DNA from: Devosia aurantiaca
Lineage (GTDB): Bacteria > Pseudomonadota > Alphaproteobacteria > Rhizobiales > Devosiaceae
DNA length: 64,000 bases
Assembly (NCBI RefSeq): GCF_011058215.1
Contig: NZ_JAALFG010000003.1
Coordinates: 391,988 to 455,987, forward strand
Direction of reading: 5' to 3'
Shown here: positions 27,881 to 36,889 of the stretch, one piece after another
Layout: every line of letters begins with the position of its first letter
Position numbering within the stretch: the stretch's first letter is position 1
Made by a program: the position numbers and the translations under genes
The notes under the pieces: generated by a model
Database searches by the model: none
The model's input: only the letters and a program-made list of their open reading frames with translations
Told to the model about the DNA's origin: nothing

Positions 27881-28864
27881 ATGGCGACAGCAGATAAGGT
27901 CGTCGTCACTGACTACACCTTTCCCGCACTCGATCAGGAGCAGGATGCTGCGCGAGGCGCTGGCGCCGAATTTGCCGCCTTCCAGTGCCGCACCGCCGAT
28001 GAGGTTGCTGACGCCGTGGCTGGCGCAAAGGTAGCCGTCGTCCAGTTCGCCCCCTTTACCGCAGAAGCCGCCGCGCGCCTCGCGCCGGGCGCTGCCGTTA
28101 TTCGCTATGGCGTTGGATACGACAATATCGACGTCGCCGCTTGCAGCGCACTCGGCATTTCCGTGAGCTACGTCCCCGACTATTGCGCCGACGAAGTTGC
28201 CGATCACACTGCAGCAAGCCTCCTGGCCATGATGCGAAAATTGCCGGCGCTCGACGCTTCGGTGCGGGCAGGGGAGTGGAAGGCAGTCGGTGTCGCCAAG
28301 CCGATGAAGGCCTTCAAGGATGCGCTGGTGGGGTTTTTCGGCTTTGGCCATATCGGCCGGCTCACTCATGCGCGTCTTAAGGCCTTTGGCTTCCGCTTCG
28401 CCGTCGCCGATCCTATGGTCACCCAGGAGCAGGCGCGTGACCTCGGGATCGAACTCATGGATGCACAGACTTTGTTCCGCAGCGCAGACGCTATCTGCCT
28501 CCATGCACCTGCCAATGAGCAGACCCGGTTTTTCGTAAATGCCGAACGCCTCTCGTCCATGCAGAACCAAGCTGTTATCGTCAACACCGCCCGCGGCGCC
28601 TTGATCGATGAGGCCGCGCTCGCCGCAGCGCTGAGCAGTGGCACCATTGGTGGCGCCGCGCTCGATGTGTTCAACACCGAGCCCTTGCAGGCAGACACGC
28701 CTCTGCGCGCCGCCCCCAATCTGCTCCTTACCCCGCACGTCGCTTGGTATTCAGAAAGCGCCATCGGGCGGTTGCAGGGTCTCGTCGCCGGCGACATCGC
28801 CGCTTGGCTGTCCGGCGGACCATTGCGGCGCCCCGTGCCGGGCATCCCGCAGCGAGCTGCTTAA
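27881..28864 (+). CDS. D-isomer-specific 2-hydroxyacid dehydrogenase family protein
   Basis: 327 aa. The NAD-binding GFFGFGHIGRL motif (GxGxxG), NTARGALIDE with the substrate-binding arginine, a C-terminal active-site histidine in LLTPHVAWYSE, and the VIRYGVGYDNIDV segment place it with phosphoglycerate-dehydrogenase-like enzymes. It probably interconverts a 2-keto acid and a 2-hydroxy acid formed in the sugar-acid pathway. A strong GGAGGAG ribosome site precedes ATG 27881. The next gene starts 2 bp after its stop. Confidence 0.92.
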   Translation: MATADKVVVTDYTFPALDQEQDAARGAGAEFAAFQCRTADEVADAVAGAKVAVVQFAPFTAEAAARLAPGAAVIRYGVGYDNIDVAACSALGISVSYVPDYCADEVADHTAASLLAMMRKLPALDASVRAGEWKAVGVAKPMKAFKDALVGFFGFGHIGRLTHARLKAFGFRFAVADPMVTQEQARDLGIELMDAQTLFRSADAICLHAPANEQTRFFVNAERLSSMQNQAVIVNTARGALIDEAALAAALSSGTIGGAALDVFNTEPLQADTPLRAAPNLLLTPHVAWYSESAIGRLQGLVAGDIAAWLSGGPLRRPVPGIPQRAA

Positions 28865-28865
28865 A

Positions 28866-29942
28866 ATGACCGAACTGGTTCATCATCCGATCCTTGATCG
28901 GATGATCCGCGATGGTGGCTGGCAAAGTCTTTCCGAAGGCACCGTGCCCTTGCTACGCCGCCTGATCGCCGAGGGCGATGAGGCCGCCATAGCTGCTCAT
29001 ACCGGCATGTTGCGCACGGAAATGCGGGTCATCTACGATATCTATGCGCAGTGGTTTTTCGACATCAAACGCTACCTGGGTGATCAGGGCCAGACAGACG
29101 GAGATATCGACGCCACGCATGCCGATATCCGCGAACGTCTGGCGCCCTATCATCGGCTGGTCAACAGTGACCGCGCTGCGGTGTGGTCGGATATCGAGGC
29201 CAATGTTCAGGCGATCGCCGTTTCCGGTTCAAGCCAGCAGCGGCTCGACGCGCTCGACCGCACACACGAGCTTTGGCGGCGGTTGCATGACTGCGAGGTC
29301 GACCAGCTGGCTGGACTTTTCAGCCATATCGTCACCACGTTCGGCGAAATCGCCCTGCGAGAAATGTACGAAGGCTGGGTTATCGGCGACTGGTTCACCA
29401 AGCGTTACCGTCGCTTCGATGTCAGCGAGATGGACTGGAAAGATGCCTCTTGGCTGCTGACTTATCTGGGCTTTGAAGGTCACCACGGGCACCTGAGCGG
29501 CACGGCACGCGACGGAAGCATCGATTGGCTTGAAACCGATGAAGCTGTCACAATCAGCTTTGCTCCCTGCGGCAGCGGCGGACGCTCGGTCGAAGGCGAA
29601 AGCCGCGATGCCTTGCCCGCCCTCATGCAGGAGCCGATCGGTTTTCCGGTTCTTGCCGAAGCGCACGATTTCACCTGGAACAAGCAGGGCGTCTGCGGCT
29701 ACTGCGCCCACTGCTGCATTCTCCACGAGACGCTGCCGATCGCGAAGTTCGGCTATCCAGTGCGTGTTACGGAGCCGCCGACCTTTCCGCTGACAGGGGA
29801 AAGCCGCTGCAGTTGGACGGTCTACAAGGACCCGCGCAATATTCCCGAGGAAGCCTATCGACGGGTGGGTGCACGCAAGCCCGATGCGTCGGTGCCCCTT
29901 GGCTCCGCACATGCCGCCGAACGCGGGGACCTGCATCTATGA
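28866..29942 (+). CDS. Uncharacterised protein with CxxCxxCC cluster
   Basis: 358 aa; I do not recognise the family. The N-terminal half is helical. The C-terminal part has two notable motifs: FAPCGSGGRS and, after a WNKQGVC turn, CGYCAHCCILHETLPI, a four-Cys/one-His cluster that could bind Zn or an Fe-S cluster. GYPVRVTEPPTFP follows. No signal peptide or membrane segment. It starts 2 bp after the hydroxyacid dehydrogenase gene and overlaps the isomerase-like gene by 4 bp, so it belongs to this pathway and is probably translated in step with it. The combination of a Cys cluster and an isomerase-like partner makes it a candidate accessory or novel catalytic subunit. Confidence 0.8.
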   Translation: MTELVHHPILDRMIRDGGWQSLSEGTVPLLRRLIAEGDEAAIAAHTGMLRTEMRVIYDIYAQWFFDIKRYLGDQGQTDGDIDATHADIRERLAPYHRLVNSDRAAVWSDIEANVQAIAVSGSSQQRLDALDRTHELWRRLHDCEVDQLAGLFSHIVTTFGEIALREMYEGWVIGDWFTKRYRRFDVSEMDWKDASWLLTYLGFEGHHGHLSGTARDGSIDWLETDEAVTISFAPCGSGGRSVEGESRDALPALMQEPIGFPVLAEAHDFTWNKQGVCGYCAHCCILHETLPIAKFGYPVRVTEPPTFPLTGESRCSWTVYKDPRNIPEEAYRRVGARKPDASVPLGSAHAAERGDLHL

Positions 29943-31359
29943 GCCCTCGGAGCCCAAGGATCGCCGCCATCGGTGGCTTCATGCAATATTTCGAACCCAT
30001 TATGGGTCCCGACAGCCGGCGGGACCGCACAGCGCATCTCGATCACACCATTGCAGGTCTGAACGCCGAGGCAGAAATCCACAATCTGGGCCTGCTCGTC
30101 GACGAAACCGACGAAGCGCGGCTGGTCGAGGCAGTTCGCCAGCTCGCACCTGACGTGCTGCTGATTGTTCCCACCATGGCAACGCCGCCCGGGCCCATGT
30201 TGCGCGTCATCGGGGCAGCGCCCGATGCACCGGTGATCATCGCCTGCAGCCACGGGCTCGAAAGCATTAGCGCCGAGTACGCCATGGCCGAGCTTTGCCG
30301 GCATTCGGCCAATGTCGGTGCCAGCATGGTGGAAAGCCTGATGCGCCGCCGAGGCCGTGAGCCGGTAACGCTGGTCGGGTTTTTGAGCGACGACGAATTC
30401 CACGCCCGCCTGCTTATGGCCGTCCGCGCCGCCGCGACCGCCCGTCGGCTCAAAGGTCTGCGCATCGCTAGGCTCGGCCTGCCAATGAGCGGTTACGATC
30501 ATGTCGGACTCGATGCCCAAGAAGCGGAAGCCAGTGACATGACGCTGGTGGATATTCCGCTCGAGGACTGGGCGGAGCGGGTTGCAGGCGTCACGGCGCA
30601 GCAGATTGATCAGCTCTTTGAGCGCCTGCCCACTATCATGCCGCAAGGCACCGAGTGGCAGCGCACGCCGGACCATGATCGCGCAGCCGGGCTTGCCATT
30701 GCACTCCAGAAACTTTCAGACGAGCAGAACGTCGACTGCGGCTCGCTGACCTGCCGCGGCCCATTTGGCGTCGGGCTAGGCCAGGGCGCAATCGGCTGCC
30801 TCGCGACAACCATGATGACCAGCGCAGGTACGCCCTTCAGTGCCACGGGCGATCTGGTCACCGCTGTCGCCATGTTCATCGGGCGAAGTCTGGGTGGCGC
30901 GACGCTTTACTGCGAACTCGATGCCATCGACCGGCAGCGCGATGCTTTTTGATTGCCAATACCGGAGAGGGCGACTGGGGCTGGGTGCCACCGGGTGGAC
31001 GGTCGATCATCCGGCCAGCACGCGATCATTCCGGTCGCGAAGTGCCTGGTGTCGTGCTCCAGCATGAACTGCGTCAGGGCCCAGCCACCATGCTGGCCGT
31101 GACGCTGGACCGAACCAACTCGGAGCGTTTGACGCTTCTGGCGATGGAAGGCAGCGTCGGTGACATGCCGCAAACGTCTCTCAAGATCACGCAGGCTTGG
31201 TTTCAGACATCCAAACGCCCCTCGACCCTCGCCATGGAAAACTGGATCGGCGCCGGCGCAACTCATCACGGGGCGCTTAGCGCCGGCCACCTGGCTGAGG
31301 CGGTCACCTGGGTTTCCCGCCTCGCCAAGCTCCCATCAAGGATTGTAGCTCATGACTAA
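29939..31359 (+). CDS. L-arabinose/L-fucose isomerase-like protein (copy 1), frame broken once
   Basis: About 473 aa when read through. ATG 29939 overlaps the preceding stop (ATGA). RIAAIGGFMQYFEPIMGPD, VLLIVPTMATPPGP, NVDCGSLTCRGPFGVGLGQGAIGCLAT and GEGDWGWVPPGGR have the three-domain FucI/AraA-like organisation. The frame breaks at the T-run 30946-30950; one added T gives DAFLIANTGEGDWGW. Family members isomerise aldoses and ketoses using Mn, though many distant members have unknown reactions. It is related in style to the gene at 40100. It overlaps the following SDR gene by 8 bp. Confidence 0.82.
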
Positions 31360-32114
31360 ACCTCTTGCCTTCATCACGGGCGGATCGCGCGGGATCGGGC
31401 TGGAAACCGCCCGTGACCTGCTCGGCCGCGGCTGGTCCGTCGCCATTTCCGCCCGCTCTGCCGGGACGTTGGCCGAGGCGGAGCGCGAACTCAATTCACC
31501 TGATCTGATGGTTACGACCTGCGATGTTGCCGACCCGGCTTCGATCGCCAGGGCTGTTGCTACCGCGGAAACTGCGTTCGGCCCGGTGGCGGCATTGGTC
31601 AACAATGCGGGCATCATCGATCCCGTCGCCGAGATCGCTGATGCCGATCCAAAAGCCTGGACCGATCTACTTGGCGTAAATGTCGGCGGGATTTTCAACG
31701 CCTGTCACGCCGTGCTGCCGGGCATGGTGGCGCGCGGCGAGGGCGTCATTCTCAATATGTCATCCGGCGCCGCGCATCGCGCCGTTCCGGGCTGGAGCGC
31801 CTATTGCGCCTCCAAGGCTGCGGTACTGATGTTCACGCAGAGCCTTCATATCGAATATGGAAGCCGCGGCATTCGCGTCCATGGCTTCGTACCTGGCGCG
31901 GTCAAGACCGATATGCTGATGGGCGCGCGCGCTTCCTACGACAACGCCATCGCGCGCATCGATGCCGACGATCTGTTGACGCCCGATCTCCCGGGGCGGT
32001 GCATCGGCTGGATCGTCGCAGAAGGGAGTGAGTGACAAGGGCGGCGAGGAATTGTCCATCCGCGATCCCGAATTGCGCAAGCGTGTGGGCCTGGGAGAGC
32101 GTGACACATGGTAG
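31352..32114 (+). CDS. Short-chain dehydrogenase/reductase (SDR 1), C-terminal frame broken
   Basis: Rossmann motif FITGGSRGIGLE, NNAG, the serine region LNMSSGAA, and YCASK (catalytic Tyr and Lys) identify a classical SDR. The continuous frame stops early at 32035. Removing one G from the run at 32024-32026 continues to ...GGEELSIRDPELRKRVGLGERDTW with a stop at 32114, a typical SDR C-terminus, giving about 254 aa. It oxidises or reduces a hydroxyl of a sugar or sugar acid with NAD(P). It overlaps the next SDR gene by 7 bp. Confidence 0.87.
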
Positions 32115-32863
32115 ATGATGCTGCAGGTTTGGGCCTCTCAGGCCGATTGGTGATTGTCGTCGGTGCTGCGCAAGGTATCGGCGCCGCAGTCGCACAGCGG
32201 CTTTCGAAACTGGGCATGGAGGTCATTTGTGCCGACCGCCAGGATTGCGCCGAGGTCGCCGCCCAATGCGGCCCCAGCGCTTCCGCGTTTCAGGTCGACG
32301 TGACCAAGCCCGAGACCATCGAGGCCCTGATCGGTCACGCCAGGTCACGCGGGAAACTCTTTGGTCTGGTCAATTGCGCAGGTCTGCTGCTGCGCACGCC
32401 CTTCGAGGAAGTCGACGAGGCCATGATGCAGCGCGAGATCGCCGTCAACCAGACTGGGGTCTTCTATCTCACCCGCGCTGCCTTGGCCGAAATCCAGGCT
32501 GGCGGGGCAGGGGGACGCATCGTGCTGTTCACCAGCCAAGGCGCTTTCACCGGCGGCTTTTTCGGCTCCACCACCTATGCCATGACCAAGGCCGCCGTTG
32601 GCGCACTGATCAAGTCGCTGGCCCGCATGGGCGCGCCCGATGCCATCACCGTCAATGCCGTCGCGCCGGGCGGCGTCGATACGCCGATGCTGCGGGGCGG
32701 CATGAGCGAGGCGGATCTTGATTCCTTCCGCCAGCGCATCCCCATGAACCGCTTTGCCGCGCCAAACGAACTGGGCGGCGTCTGCGCGTTCCTGCTCAGT
32801 GATTGGTCCGGCTATATCACCGGCAGCACGCTGCATGTAAATGGTGGGCAATACCTGCCCTGA
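32108..32863 (+). CDS. Short-chain dehydrogenase/reductase (SDR 2)
   Basis: 251 aa classical SDR: VVGAAQGIGAAV cofactor motif, NCAG, VLFTSQGAF (catalytic serine region), YAMTK, and the APGGVDTPM loop. A GGGAGAG ribosome site lies before ATG 32108. It is the last plus-strand gene of this run and converges on the acetoacetate-decarboxylase-like gene with a 6-bp gap. With SDR 1 and SDR 3 it gives the block three dehydrogenases, as expected for a pathway that oxidises several hydroxyls of one sugar. Confidence 0.92.
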   Translation: MVDDAAGLGLSGRLVIVVGAAQGIGAAVAQRLSKLGMEVICADRQDCAEVAAQCGPSASAFQVDVTKPETIEALIGHARSRGKLFGLVNCAGLLLRTPFEEVDEAMMQREIAVNQTGVFYLTRAALAEIQAGGAGGRIVLFTSQGAFTGGFFGSTTYAMTKAAVGALIKSLARMGAPDAITVNAVAPGGVDTPMLRGGMSEADLDSFRQRIPMNRFAAPNELGGVCAFLLSDWSGYITGSTLHVNGGQYLP

Positions 32864-32869
32864 TCCAGC

Positions 32870-33645
32870 CTATTCGGCGAGATAGTCGTAAAGGATCTCG
32901 CCGGTCACCAAGGTAAAATCGGCGCGCCAGTAAAATGATTCCAGCGGCTCCAGCACTGGCAGGCGGAACACCGGCGCCTGCGCGTTGGGCCGCAGCTCGA
33001 CAGTCGCCGGACCACGCCAGCATTCGTGCACCACCACGTCGGTGAGGCTACGCGAGGTGATCTGGCGAATGGCGGGCCGGCCATCGATATGGTTGATCGC
33101 CTTGAGATTGAGGTTGGTGCCAAAATCGAAGTGGCGGCGCATTTCTGCCGGGTCGACAGGCTGTTGCTTGTAGGGCGTCGTGGTGGTGATGACGTCGATG
33201 CCATTGCGCTCAACCAGGCCCACCATCAGGTCGCCGCGAAACTCGAGCGCCGGGCTGGCGAATTTCTTGGGCTGTCCATGCACTTCACGACCATGCGCCA
33301 CGCCCCCATCGGAATGCAGAAACAGATAGGGCGAGTAGGCGCCAGACCGGCCATTGGGCAGCTTGGCGCCAAACATGATGTTGGCTTCGTGGTAAGGCCC
33401 GATCCAGCTTGTATCGTTCATCTTGTAGATATGGACGCACACCACGTCCCCGATCGGCTCGACCGGGGTGGCGCTAGAAACTTCATCGCTTCCGGATCGG
33501 TGCGCCAGAAGGTCGTCATCACCTCGGCGTTGCGGAAATTGAACGGGAAAGGCGGGATGAACGGAGCGTCCCAAGGGGTCGAAAATCCGCCTGAGAGAAT
33601 GTCCTGCTCGGTGACCTTGTCCAAACCCCAACGCCGTTCCGACAT
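32870..33645 (-). CDS. Acetoacetate decarboxylase family protein, frame broken once
   Basis: About 258 aa when read through. ATG 33645 begins MSERRWGLDKVTEQDILSGG. The frame breaks at the G-run 33465-33468; one added base restores FLAPPPVEPIGDVVCVHIYKM. GREVHGQPKKFASPALEF carries the Gly-Gln-Pro-Lys-Lys pattern typical of ADC active sites, where a lysine forms the Schiff base. Relatives decarboxylate beta-keto acids or act as aldol/retro-aldol enzymes. Its start lies 14 bp from operator site 3, divergent from the dehydratase at 33763, so both are probably controlled by that site. Confidence 0.88.
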
Positions 33646-33659
33646 GTCATTCTCCGTGT

Positions 33660-33676
33660 AAGTGGCCTGTCCACTT
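33660..33676. promoter_or_regulatory. Operator palindrome AAGTGG-CCTGT-CCACTT (site 3)
   Basis: Third copy, perfect arms, in the divergent region between the acetoacetate-decarboxylase-like gene and the dehydratase gene at 33763. It lies immediately upstream of the minus-strand ribosome site and 1 bp from a second dyad at 33678-33709. Confidence 0.8.
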
Positions 33677-33677
33677 T

Positions 33678-33709
33678 GTTGACTACCAACCGACCCGGTG
33701 TTAGTCAAC
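33678..33709. promoter_or_regulatory. Second dyad GTTGACTACC-N12-GTTAGTCAAC
   Basis: Inverted repeat with 9 of 10 arm positions matching and a 12-bp spacer, directly beside operator site 3. The same dyad with the same spacer recurs beside operator site 4. Each arm contains TTGACT, so it may serve as a pair of -35 boxes or as a binding site for a second regulator. Confidence 0.6.
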
Positions 33710-33762
33710 GAGATAGGACGCCAAGGGCGGCAATGGTCAAGCCTGCCAGGGAGGGGTATCGC

Positions 33763-34902
33763 ATGAAGATCGGCAGGATCGAGAGCTTCCATCTCCGTTA
33801 CACCGACACTAACGACTTTTCCAATCGCCGGGAGACGGTGCTCGTTCGCGTCGAAACGGTGGATGGCGTGGTGGGCTGGGGCGAAGGCATTGCTATGTGG
33901 CCCGAGGCTTGCAGGGCAGTTTGCACCATCATCGACGACGGTTTGAGGCCGCTGCTTGTGGGCGCTGGCGAGCTTACGGTGGAACAGGCCTGGACCGCCA
34001 TGCGCAAGCATTGCTGGTGGTATGGCGAGGGCGGCCTCGCCTGCTTTGCCTATTCGGCCATCGACATGGCCTTGTGGGACATCGAAGGCAAAATTCAGAA
34101 CAAGCCGCTTTATGAGCTCTTTGGCGGCAAGCACCACGAGAGCCTGCCTGCCTATGCCGCCAACCACGTCAACAAGGCAACGTTGGAAGAAAATGTCGCC
34201 GAGGTAGTCGATTTCCAGGGCCAAGGCTATCGCGGCGTCAAACTCGGCTTCGGCAAGCGTGGTCTGTCCGATGTAGGTCGCAACCCCGAAGGCGATGTGC
34301 GGTTTGTCCGCGCCCTGCGAGAAGCGCTAGGTCCCGAATTCGAAATTATCGTCGATGTGGGCAATGGCGTTGTCTGGGATCGCGACACAGCCATCCGCAC
34401 TGTCCGCGCCATGTCCGAATATGACATCGGCTGGATCGAGGAGCCGTTCTATCCAACCCAGCTTGACGATTATCGGTTCCTGAAAGCCGCAGTTTCTGTG
34501 CCCATCGCTTCTGGCGAGCGCGAATGGACCGTCACCGGCTATAGCCGGTTGATCGATACCGGAACCGTCGATGTGATCGGTTGCGATCCGGCACGGGCCG
34601 AGGGCATCACCGGCTTCCGCAAGATTGACGCCCTTTGCGGCGCGGCAGGCATCACCATGAACGCCCATGCTTGGAGCAGCGCCATTCTGAGCGCCGCGAG
34701 CCTGCACCTGTCAGTCGCTTCGCCCAATACGCGGCTGCTCGAATTTAAGCCGTTCCCCAACGCGCTGCTGCGTGATCTGGTCGACAGGCCCATCGTGCAG
34801 CGCAACGGCATGGCACAACCCTCGGACCGGCCAGGGCTGGGAGTTGAGGTGAATGAAGCCGTGGTTTCGCGACTTGCAGGGGAGCATTGGGGGAGCACAT
34901 GA
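33763..34902 (+). CDS. Mandelate racemase/muconate lactonizing enzyme family dehydratase (third copy)
   Basis: 379 aa from ATG 33763, with GGAGGGG upstream. Enolase-superfamily features: GVKLGFGKRG in the catalytic barrel, metal ligands at VDVGNG, WIEEPF and ASGERE, and NAHAWSS carrying a candidate catalytic histidine. It differs in motif detail from the rhamnonate-type proteins at 20812 and 25851, so it probably acts on another acid sugar. It overlaps SDR 3 by 4 bp and precedes a FAH-family hydrolase, the order expected for a dehydratase, 4-dehydrogenase and diketo-acid hydrolase route. Confidence 0.88.
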   Translation: MKIGRIESFHLRYTDTNDFSNRRETVLVRVETVDGVVGWGEGIAMWPEACRAVCTIIDDGLRPLLVGAGELTVEQAWTAMRKHCWWYGEGGLACFAYSAIDMALWDIEGKIQNKPLYELFGGKHHESLPAYAANHVNKATLEENVAEVVDFQGQGYRGVKLGFGKRGLSDVGRNPEGDVRFVRALREALGPEFEIIVDVGNGVVWDRDTAIRTVRAMSEYDIGWIEEPFYPTQLDDYRFLKAAVSVPIASGEREWTVTGYSRLIDTGTVDVIGCDPARAEGITGFRKIDALCGAAGITMNAHAWSSAILSAASLHLSVASPNTRLLEFKPFPNALLRDLVDRPIVQRNGMAQPSDRPGLGVEVNEAVVSRLAGEHWGST

Positions 34903-35642
34903 ACCAGATCGATCTGAACGGAAATGTCGCTGTCATTACCGGAGGAGCGCAGGGCATCGGCCTGGCCGTAGCGCGCCGGCTCCAGGCCTCCGGCGCCCGC
35001 ATCGTTTTGTGGGACCTGAGCCAACCAACCCTGGAAATGGCCAAGGATCATCTGCCCGACGCAGTGATCATCCAGGCCGACGTCGCTGACTTCCCTTCGG
35101 TTGAAGCTGCGGTGGCTAAAACCGAGCGCCAATTGGGCCGTATCGATATCCTCGTTCATTCGGCCGGTATCGCCGGCAAAAACGCGCCGCTCGACGAATA
35201 TGAACTGGATGAATGGCGACGCGTGATCGACATCGACCTAAATGGCGCCTTCTACGTCAATCGCGCCGTGCTGCCCGGGATGAAGGCGCGCAATTACGGC
35301 CGGATTGTCAATATCGCTTCGATCGCCGGCAAGGAAGGCAATCCCAATGCAGCCGCCTATGCTGCCGCCAAGGGTGGGGTCATCGCCATGACCAAGGCGG
35401 TGGGCAAGGAATGCGCGAAATATGACATCGCCATCAATGCGGTGACGCCAGCCACCGCCAAAACTCGCATCCTCGACGAACTCAAGCCAGAATTTATCAA
35501 CTACATGCTCAGCCGCATCCCCCGCGGTCGCTTCCTTGAAGTCGAGGAGGCTGCAAGCATGATCGCCTGGCTGGTCAGCCGCGAGAACAGCTTTACCACC
35601 GCTTCCGTCTTCGATCTCTCCGGCGGCCGCGCCACCTACTAA
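34899..35642 (+). CDS. Short-chain dehydrogenase/reductase (SDR 3), candidate 2-keto-3-deoxy acid 4-dehydrogenase
   Basis: 247 aa from ATG 34899 (ATGA overlap with the dehydratase). VITGGAQGIGLAV, HSAGIAG, NIASIAG and YAAAK are the SDR cofactor and catalytic motifs. Being flanked by a dehydratase and a FAH-family hydrolase matches the non-phosphorylating L-rhamnose and L-fucose pathways, in which an SDR oxidises the 2-keto-3-deoxy acid at C4 before hydrolytic cleavage. The substrate assignment is from synteny logic. Confidence 0.9.
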   Translation: MNQIDLNGNVAVITGGAQGIGLAVARRLQASGARIVLWDLSQPTLEMAKDHLPDAVIIQADVADFPSVEAAVAKTERQLGRIDILVHSAGIAGKNAPLDEYELDEWRRVIDIDLNGAFYVNRAVLPGMKARNYGRIVNIASIAGKEGNPNAAAYAAAKGGVIAMTKAVGKECAKYDIAINAVTPATAKTRILDELKPEFINYMLSRIPRGRFLEVEEAASMIAWLVSRENSFTTASVFDLSGGRATY

Positions 35643-35652
35643 GGAAATCGTC

Positions 35653-36504
35653 ATGAAACTGCTTCGCGTTGGCGCCAAGGGCGCCGAAAAGCCTGCAATA
35701 TTGGCCGAAGACGGTTCAATCCGCGACCTCTCCGGCGTCGTCTCCGACATTGGCGGGCAGACTTTGACACCCGAAGGCTTAGCCAAGATCCGCGCCGCCG
35801 ACGTTTCAACCTTGCCGCAGCTTGATTCCGGCCAGCGCATCGGCCCCTGCGTCGCCAATGTCGGCAAGTTCATCTGCATCGGCCTCAACTATGCCGACCA
35901 TGCCGCCGAAACTGGCGCTGCCATCCCTGAAGAACCGATCATCTTCATGAAGGCTACCAGCGCCATCATTGGTCCCAATGACGACGTCATCATCCCAAAG
36001 AACGCCCTTAAGCCCGATTGGGAAGTCGAACTCGGCATCGTCATCGGCAAGGAAACCCGCTATGTCGAGGAGGCAGATGCTCTCGAACATGTCGCTGGCT
36101 ATTGCCTGATAAATGACGTGTCCGAACGCCATTTTCAGACTGAGCGCGGCGGTACCTGGGACAAGGGAAAGGGCAGCGATACCTTTGGCCCGATCGGTCC
36201 CTGGATGGTCACCCGCGACGAAGTCGCCGACCCGCAGAATTTGAAGATGTGGCTCGAAATCGACGGTCACCGCTATCAAGACGGTTCGACCACCACCATG
36301 ATCTTCGGCGTGGCCAAAATCGTCTCTTATGTCAGCCACTTCATGAGCCTGCAGCCCGGTGACATCATCTCCACCGGCACCCCACCGGGCGTGGGCATGG
36401 GCATCAAGCCCAATCCGGTATGGCTCCAGCCCGGCAACGTCATGCGTCTCGGCATCGAGGGCCTGGGCGAGCAACAGCAGAACGTCAAGGCCTACAGCGC
36501 CTGA
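35653..36504 (+). CDS. Fumarylacetoacetate hydrolase family protein, candidate 2,4-diketo-3-deoxy acid hydrolase
   Basis: 283 aa. The FAH core motifs are GLNYADHAAETG, PIIFMKATSAIIGPND, DWEVELGIVIGK (metal-binding Glu residues), NDVSERHFQTERGGTWDKGKG and TGTPPGVGMG. In the oxidative 6-deoxy-sugar pathways a protein of this family cleaves 2,4-diketo-3-deoxy-L-rhamnonate or -fuconate to pyruvate and lactate. A Mg- or Mn-dependent cytosolic enzyme. A bidirectional terminator follows at once, ending this plus-strand run. Confidence 0.92.
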   Translation: MKLLRVGAKGAEKPAILAEDGSIRDLSGVVSDIGGQTLTPEGLAKIRAADVSTLPQLDSGQRIGPCVANVGKFICIGLNYADHAAETGAAIPEEPIIFMKATSAIIGPNDDVIIPKNALKPDWEVELGIVIGKETRYVEEADALEHVAGYCLINDVSERHFQTERGGTWDKGKGSDTFGPIGPWMVTRDEVADPQNLKMWLEIDGHRYQDGSTTTMIFGVAKIVSYVSHFMSLQPGDIISTGTPPGVGMGIKPNPVWLQPGNVMRLGIEGLGEQQQNVKAYSA

Positions 36505-36508
36505 AGCA

Positions 36509-36540
36509 AGAAAGCCCCGGATCATCTCCGGGGGCTTTCT
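36509..36540. terminator. Bidirectional Rho-independent terminator between convergent genes
   Basis: AGAAAGCCCCGGA-TCATC-TCCGGGGGCTTTCT forms a strong GC-rich stem of about 13 bp with one bulged G. A/T-rich flanks suit termination from both sides. It separates the FAH hydrolase gene from the convergent mutarotase gene. Confidence 0.85.
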
Positions 36541-36559
36541 AAATAAGTCTCGTCGGCGC

Positions 36560-36880
36560 TCAATCCATGTGGAACTGCAGCGGAAGCAGGAACGAGAAAT
36601 TGCGTAGCGTATCAGTTTCGATCTTCATGATGGGGCCCATAAATTCACCCCAGCGCCGATTGGCGTCGCTCTTGCCGAGTTCGACGATGGCGCGGTCCAG
36701 ATCGTCACATTCGAAATAGCCGAACAGCGTCAGCCCGTAGCGGAAGATGTTGTAATTGCGAAGCCCGGCGGCACGGATATCTTCGACCAGTTCAGGCCAG
36801 ATCTCGTCGTGCCGCTTTTTGTATTCGTCCTCGTAACCTGGGCGAACTTCGAGCACCCATGCGTAATTGGCCATGGCCAT
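36560..36880 (-). CDS. L-rhamnose/L-fucose mutarotase family protein
   Basis: 106 aa, the usual size of RhaM/RhaU-type mutarotases. YAWVLEVRPGYEDEYKKRHDEIWPEL contains the conserved catalytic-region histidine. IFRYGLTLFGYFECDD and a Trp-containing segment (RRWGEFMGPIM) complete the fold. It interconverts the alpha and beta anomers of a 6-deoxyhexose. GGAG precedes two possible starts, ATG 36880 and ATG 36874. It is the last gene of the minus-strand run with the epimerase and oxidoreductase, and it is the strongest single pointer to rhamnose or fucose as the sugar handled here. Confidence 0.92.
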   Translation of the reverse strand: MAMANYAWVLEVRPGYEDEYKKRHDEIWPELVEDIRAAGLRNYNIFRYGLTLFGYFECDDLDRAIVELGKSDANRRWGEFMGPIMKIETDTLRNFSFLLPLQFHMD

Positions 36881-36889
36881 TTTCTCCTG

